DNA of 64,000 nucleotides. Source: Akkermansia massiliensis. Lineage in GTDB: Bacteria; Verrucomicrobiota; Verrucomicrobiia; Verrucomicrobiales; Akkermansiaceae. Shown one piece after another: positions 59,907-64,000 of this stretch (its first letter is position 1; each line of letters begins with the position of its first letter). The notes under the pieces were generated by a model. That model did no database searches and was not told the origin of the DNA. It worked only from the letters and a program-made list of their open reading frames with translations. The stretch spans positions 682,001 through 746,000 of the forward strand of contig NZ_JAMGSI010000001.1 in NCBI RefSeq assembly GCF_023516715.1, read 5' to 3'. The translations under genes were made by a program, and so were the position numbers.

Positions 59907-61595
59907 TTACAGCCTGGCCGCCGCCTGGTCCGGCCACGGCACGGGGGAGCCTTCCCGGGCTCCGGCGGGGTTGTCTTTCTTGTAGGTGGGCATCTGGGCC
60001 TTGCGGTCCTTGAGCAGGGCGGTCATGGTTTTTGCCATGGCTTTCACGCGGTCCGGATGCCGTTCCGCCAGGTTGTGCTCCTCGCTGATGTCTTCCTTGA
60101 TGTTGAAGAGTTCGAACTTCTGGGTGGGGTGCCAGTAAATCAGCTTCCAGTCCCCCTGGCGCATGGCCGTGCTGGGGGAATAAAGCGAGTTGTTGCCGTT
60201 CCCCTCCCCCCAGACGTTGGGCGTATGGAAGAGCAGGGGGCGGTTGGGGTTCATTTTGCCGCCCTTCAGCAGGGTGACGAAGCTTTTGCCATCCACGACC
60301 TGCGGAGCCTGGATTTTTTTGGCTCCCGCCATTTCCAGAATGGTCGGGAAGAAGTCTTCAATGATGACGGGAGTGGTGCAGACGCTTTCCGGCTTGGTGA
60401 CTCCGGGCCAGTAAACGATCATCGGCTCCCGGATGCCGCCTTCCCGGTTGGAGCCCTTGCCGAAGCTCAGCGGGTAGTTGGATTCCTTGTTGCCCATGCG
60501 CCCGCTGATGGCGAGGCCGCCGTTGTCCGCCATGAAGATGATGACGGTGTTTTTATCCAGATTGTTCTTTTCCAGGTACTGCCGGATGTCGCCCAGGCTC
60601 TTGTCCATCCCCTGGATCAGGGCGGAGTAGCGTTTTTCGTTATCGGACCAGTTGTGGCCGTCGTTCGGGTTGGAGTAGTCTTCCGCAAAGCGCTTGTCAT
60701 AGCCGCGCATGTCGAAGGGGGCGTGGATGGCGTAATGGGACATGTACAGGTAGAAGGGCTTGTCCGCCTCCTTGGGGTTGTTCCTGATGGCGTCCAGGCG
60801 TTTCAGCACCTCCTGCGTCAGGGCCTCTGTCAGGAAGACGTCGTTTTCATAATAGTTGTTCTCATCCAGGCCGCGGACGTGGAAGTTACCCGTGCCGTAT
60901 TTCTGGGAGCCCCGGTAGTCCGCCGGGCCGCCGATTTCCGTGCCGGCGATGTTGTAGTCAAAGCCGAAGAGTTTGGGATTGGCCCCCGGGGTATTTTTGG
61001 AGCCAAAGTGGGCCTTCCCGCAGTGGATGGTGGTATAGCCCTGTTTTTTGAGCAGGGCGGGCAGCCCCAGCACCGGGGTAAAGGGCTTTTCCATCTTGTA
61101 CTGGATTTTCTCTTCCGTCAGGGGGAGAAGGGTGGTGCCGGAAGATTTGGTGCCCAGCGGCTGCACGCCGTTGATGCTCCAGTCCGCAGGAGCTTTGAGC
61201 GCCTTGTGGCCGGCATCCGTGGTCTGGTCCCGCAGGAGCGTCCAGTTGGTGACGCGGTGCCGGGCGGAGTTCATGCCGGAGATGAGGCTGCACCGGCTGG
61301 GGGAACAGATGGGCTGCGCATAGGCGTTCGTGAAGACCATGCCCTGCTTGCCCAGGGCCTCCATGTTGGGCGTGCGGTAGCGCTTGTTCAGGAAGGTGGG
61401 CTTGGGCGTGCCGTCCGCTTCCCTCCAGAAGGGCAGGGATGTATCCTGCCAGCCCATGTCGTCCACCAGGAAAAGGATGATGTTGGGGCGCTTCTGGGCT
61501 TCCGCGCGGGGCGCGTTTGAGGGTGCTGCGGAAGCGGACAGGGCGCTTCCCAGCAGGAACGGGATGAGAGAAAATGCAATGCGGAAAGTTTTCAT
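59907..61595 (-). CDS. Secreted formylglycine-type sulfatase
   Basis: About 562 residues from the ATG at 61595. Signal peptide about residues 1-23 (MKTFRIAFSLIPFLLGSALSASA). The sulfatase fold starts with PNIILFLVDDMGWQDTSLPFW (metal-binding DD). The catalytic motif PICSPSRCSLISGM carries Cys-x-Pro-x-Arg, the Cys being converted to formylglycine by a sulfatase-maturing enzyme. YTTIHCGKAHFG, MSHYAIHAPFD and IIFMADNGGLA are other conserved blocks, the last holding the Asp-Asn metal ligands. The C-terminal subdomain reads WKLIYWHPTQKFELFNIKED. In a mucin-degrading gut bacterium it would remove sulfate from glycans (inference). Confidence 0.93.
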   Translation of the reverse strand: MKTFRIAFSLIPFLLGSALSASAAPSNAPRAEAQKRPNIILFLVDDMGWQDTSLPFWREADGTPKPTFLNKRYRTPNMEALGKQGMVFTNAYAQPICSPSRCSLISGMNSARHRVTNWTLLRDQTTDAGHKALKAPADWSINGVQPLGTKSSGTTLLPLTEEKIQYKMEKPFTPVLGLPALLKKQGYTTIHCGKAHFGSKNTPGANPKLFGFDYNIAGTEIGGPADYRGSQKYGTGNFHVRGLDENNYYENDVFLTEALTQEVLKRLDAIRNNPKEADKPFYLYMSHYAIHAPFDMRGYDKRFAEDYSNPNDGHNWSDNEKRYSALIQGMDKSLGDIRQYLEKNNLDKNTVIIFMADNGGLAISGRMGNKESNYPLSFGKGSNREGGIREPMIVYWPGVTKPESVCTTPVIIEDFFPTILEMAGAKKIQAPQVVDGKSFVTLLKGGKMNPNRPLLFHTPNVWGEGNGNNSLYSPSTAMRQGDWKLIYWHPTQKFELFNIKEDISEEHNLAERHPDRVKAMAKTMTALLKDRKAQMPTYKKDNPAGAREGSPVPWPDQAAARL

Positions 61596-61722
61596 GATAA
61601 AAAGACCAGTACTCATATAACGCATGAAACGGGCTATTCTGTCAAGGATTCGTGTTCCCGCGGCAGTTTGCCGGGGATAAGAGCCGTTTTTTCCGGTACG
61701 GCATGCGCCGGAAGGGAAGGCC

Positions 61723-63501
61723 TTATTCAAACAGGGCCGGATAGGATTTCCGTGCCAGAGCCGTGCTCAGGTCCACGATGGTCCTGCTGTTGGGCGCCTG
61801 AAGCGCCTTCTGCGCCATGTCCCGGCACTGGCCGTAGTCCAGGTTGCGGATGGCGTACCGGATGATGGGGACCAGATGCACGCCCACGGACATGGAGGTG
61901 GCGCCCAGCCCGATCAGCAGGGGAAGCAGGGTGATGTCCCCCGCCATTTCCCCGCAGATGGCCGTGGGGACGTTTTCCCGTTCTCCGGCGGTGATCGTCA
62001 TGCCGATGATGCGCACCACGGCGGGGTGCGTGGGGCGGAACATGTTGGCGACGCGGTTGTTGACCCTGTCCACGGCGATGGTGTACTGCGTGAGGTCGTT
62101 CGTGCCTACGGAGAAGAAGTCCACCTCCCGGGCGAGCACGTCCGTCATGATGGCGGCGCTGGGCACTTCAATCATGATGCCCACCTTCAGGTCCCGCGCG
62201 TAGGGAACGTTTTTCTTTTCCAGTTCCTCCCGGCATTCCTGAAGGATGTGCTTGGCGGTGACCACCTCCGTATAGCCGGAGATCATCGGGAACATGATGC
62301 CGCAGCCGGGCGTGTCCGCGCAGGCGCGGAGAATGGCGCGGAGCTGCTGCTTGAAGAGCTCCGGACGGCTGAGGGAGACGCGGATGCCGCGCCAGCCCAG
62401 GAAGGGATTAGGTTCCGGCGTACAGAGCCGTTCGCACGGCAGCTTGTCGCCGCCGGAGTCCAGCGTGCGGAAGATGACGCCGTGGGGCGCGCAGCCTTCC
62501 GCCAGCTTCTTGTAGTAGCGTGTCTGTTCCTCCTCGTCCGGCATGCCGGCTGGATTGCCCAGCAGGAAGAATTCCGTGCGGAAGAGTCCCACGCCTTCCG
62601 CCCCCACCTCCTTGATGCCGGAGTATTCATGGGGGAATTCCACGTTGACGGAAAGGCGGATGTTGCGGCCGTCCCTGGTGATGGTAGGCAGGTCCCGCAG
62701 CGCTTCCAGCGCCTTGTAGGCCTTTTCCTTTTCCACCTGGAGGCGGTTGTAGTACTCCACCGTCTCCTGCGTGGGCTTCAGGATGAGCACTCCCTTGTAG
62801 CCGTCCAGGATGGCGGGGGCGTGGCTTTCCACCCGCAGGAGGGCCTGGTCCAGTCCAACGACGGCGGGAATGCCCATGGAGCGGGCGAGGATGGCGGTGT
62901 GGGAAACGGAGGAGCCTATTTCCGTGGCAAAGCCGTGAATCAGGCTGGCGTCCATGGCCGCCGTGTCGGAAGGGGTCAGGTCATAGGCCACCAGCACCTG
63001 GGCTTCCTCCGCCTCTTCCTCGTCTTCCAGGGGTTCCGTGCTGCGGAGGTTGTTGATGACCCGCTGCATGACGTCCTCCATGTCCGCGGTCTTGGCGCGC
63101 AGGTAGGGGTCGTCCACGCGGCGCAGGACTTCCATGTAGTTCTGCATGACCACATAAAAGATGTGCTCCACGTTCTGGAGGCGCTTGAGCAGCTCCGTCT
63201 GAACCTGCTGGAGGATGACCTTGTCCTGAAGAAGAAGGATGTGGGCGTCAAAGATGGAGGCGTCCTTTTCCCCGGATATCTGGATCATGCGCTCACGCAG
63301 CGTCCGGATCTGATCCGCGGTGGTTTGCAGCGCCTGGTGGAAGCGCACCAATTCGGCATCCACCTCCTCCGGGGAAATTTCATACGCCACGGGTTCCTTG
63401 GAACCGCTGATCTGAATTTTGATCTTGCCCAGGGCGATGCCGGGGGAAACGGGAATGCCCTGAAGCCAGGTTTCTTCCGTGGAAATGGGTTCCTGAATCA
63501 T
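61723..63501 (-). CDS. ptsI: PTS enzyme I (phosphoenolpyruvate-protein phosphotransferase)
   Basis: Transfers phosphate from PEP to HPr. From the ATG at 63501 (MIQEPISTEETWLQGIPVSPGIALG) it has 592 residues; a longer TTG start at 63561 would lie inside ptsH. The N-domain begins with the family motif GIPVSPGIALGK. The phospho-His domain shows GSSVSHTAILARSMGIPAVVGLD. The PEP-binding barrel has GIGLFRTEF-like GVGLFRTEFFLLGN, FRTLDSGGDK, NPFLGWRGIRVSL, FSVGTNDLTQYTIAVDR and the CGEMAGD cysteine motif. It lies 47 bp after ptsH on the same strand. No EII permease is in view, so a regulatory or partial PTS is possible. Confidence 0.95.
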   Translation of the reverse strand: MIQEPISTEETWLQGIPVSPGIALGKIKIQISGSKEPVAYEISPEEVDAELVRFHQALQTTADQIRTLRERMIQISGEKDASIFDAHILLLQDKVILQQVQTELLKRLQNVEHIFYVVMQNYMEVLRRVDDPYLRAKTADMEDVMQRVINNLRSTEPLEDEEEAEEAQVLVAYDLTPSDTAAMDASLIHGFATEIGSSVSHTAILARSMGIPAVVGLDQALLRVESHAPAILDGYKGVLILKPTQETVEYYNRLQVEKEKAYKALEALRDLPTITRDGRNIRLSVNVEFPHEYSGIKEVGAEGVGLFRTEFFLLGNPAGMPDEEEQTRYYKKLAEGCAPHGVIFRTLDSGGDKLPCERLCTPEPNPFLGWRGIRVSLSRPELFKQQLRAILRACADTPGCGIMFPMISGYTEVVTAKHILQECREELEKKNVPYARDLKVGIMIEVPSAAIMTDVLAREVDFFSVGTNDLTQYTIAVDRVNNRVANMFRPTHPAVVRIIGMTITAGERENVPTAICGEMAGDITLLPLLIGLGATSMSVGVHLVPIIRYAIRNLDYGQCRDMAQKALQAPNSRTIVDLSTALARKSYPALFE

Positions 63502-63547
63502 CTGCGGGCTTGATGGCCCGGTCTCATATGGCCGTGAGCCGGAGTGT

Positions 63548-63814
63548 TCAATCTTCTTCAAACTTGCGGGAAATCAGGTCTTCCAGCGCGTTCAACGCTT
63601 CCTGCTCATCCTTTCCTTCCGCCGTGATGGTGATCTTGGAGCCGTGGCCTACCGCCAGCATCATCAAGCCCAGAATACTCTTTCCATCAACTTCCTCGCC
63701 ATCCTTCTCCACGACAATGTCTGCATCAAATTTACTGGCCAGTTTGACGAATTGAGCAGCCGGACGCGCGTGAATGCCGAGTTTGTTGATGATGGTGAGT
63801 TCCTTGGTAACCAT
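63548..63814 (-). CDS. ptsH: PTS phosphocarrier protein HPr
   Basis: An 88-residue HPr. Phospho-acceptor His15 lies in GIHARPAAQF; Ser46 lies in GKSILGLMML, the site used by HPr kinase. Both sites are intact, so the protein can take part in PEP-dependent and ATP-dependent phosphorylation. The gene is followed by ptsI (47 bp) and preceded by a probable hprK, a set that often controls carbon metabolism rather than sugar uptake in genomes without many EII proteins. Confidence 0.97.
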   Translation of the reverse strand: MVTKELTIINKLGIHARPAAQFVKLASKFDADIVVEKDGEEVDGKSILGLMMLAVGHGSKITITAEGKDEQEALNALEDLISRKFEED

Positions 63815-63892
63815 GGAATTTGAAGTAAGGGGTGATAACGGTTGCTAGAACGGTAAGTACACTAATTGAAGTTTTTTTCCAAGAGTTTTTTG

Positions 63893-64000
63893 TCAGTCCT
63901 GGTTTTCAGGGGGCTGGAAGTTTGACATGAGGCGGCGGTTGAACTCCCCGGCCATGTCGATGCCCATGTCCTTGAGATGGTAGTCCATGGCGGCCACTTC
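63893..64000 (-). CDS. C-terminus of a probable HPr kinase/phosphorylase (truncated by window)
   Basis: The last 35 codons on the minus strand read EVAAMDYHLKDMGIDMAGE then FNRRLMSNFQPPENQD and stop at 63893-63895. The pattern VEVAAxxxxLKxMGxxxAxEFNxRL resembles the C-terminal helix of HprK, and the position directly upstream of ptsH and ptsI supports that. The catalytic P-loop lies outside the window, so this is a tentative call. Confidence 0.6.
   Translation of the reverse strand, partial: EVAAMDYHLKDMGIDMAGEFNRRLMSNFQPPENQD

Noticed and set aside
63305-63317. CGGAT-CTG-ATCCG dyad, similar to the inverton arms
   Set aside because: The spacer is 3 bp instead of 5, it lies inside ptsI and has no partner nearby.
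59895-63513. Long plus-strand frames opposite the sulfatase and ptsI genes
   Set aside because: Antisense shadows of genes with intact catalytic motifs; no start signals or family features.
1-64000. A recombinase or invertase gene that could act on the inverted sites
   Set aside because: No tyrosine or serine recombinase motif was found in any plausible coding frame of the window, so the enzyme must be encoded elsewhere if the hypothesis holds.
1-64000. tRNA, rRNA, CRISPR arrays and insertion sequences
   Set aside because: None could be recognised in the intergenic regions; repeats found are protein-coding, promoter-associated or very short.

Overview
The window looks like a chromosomal segment of a gut Verrucomicrobium, most likely Akkermansia or a close relative. 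It is GC-rich and densely packed, has few clear Shine-Dalgarno sequences, and carries giant PATR-repeat autotransporters with MKLHLPL-type leaders, a sulfatase, a eukaryote-type glycogen branching enzyme and an HPr/enzyme I/HPr-kinase set without any sugar permease in view. I saw no rRNA, tRNA, CRISPR array, insertion sequence or recombinase gene. The species call is inferred from gene style, not from a marker-gene match.

Layout. 1-6.2 kb: the end of hisD, a TetR regulator with a BASS-family transporter, and two membrane-anchored TPR proteins. 6.2-11 kb: a small AP2-like protein, then on the minus strand an acyl-ACP/acyl-CoA synthetase fused to a degenerate acyltransferase, followed by xseA. 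11-27 kb: two tandem autotransporters (3173 and 1968 aa) with almost identical barrels and 3' flanks. 27-35 kb, minus strand: acyl-ACP thioesterase, UDP-glucuronate decarboxylase, a two-component pair, hemB and two unknown proteins. 35-48.5 kb: thrS-infC, GNAT, a DUF418 protein, dxr, a DUF4173 protein, coaD, a GGQ release-factor-like protein, UDP-glucose pyrophosphorylase, a methyltransferase, an outer-membrane barrel and a TPR protein. 48.8-55.7 kb: a more AT-rich surface-decoration locus with two LicD-family transferases, a TagD-dehydrogenase fusion, an opine-type dehydrogenase and a cytidylyltransferase-aminotransferase fusion. 55.8-64 kb: branching enzyme, PEGA lipoprotein, sufE, argF, sulfatase, ptsI, ptsH and the end of a probable hprK.

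Main discovery candidate. Three intergenic regions each carry a pair of 15-bp inverted sites of the form CGGAT-N5-ATCCG, 140-190 bp apart: upstream of autotransporter 1 (10823-10837 / 11028-11042), upstream of autotransporter 2 (20870-20884 / 21049-21063), and between the cytidylyltransferase-aminotransferase gene and the second licD (54293-54307 / 54448-54462). The arms are shared by all six sites, apart from one base in one site. The 5-bp core is private to each pair and is exactly reverse-complemented between partners. In each pair one site sits between a TTG-type -35 hexamer inside the segment and a TA-starting hexamer outside it, with identical spacing in all three loci. I read this as a family of invertible promoters in which inversion swaps the -35 element. 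One recombinase encoded elsewhere would serve them all, and the private core would keep each pair from recombining with the others. They would phase-vary two surface autotransporters and a zwitterionic phosphate-decoration pathway.
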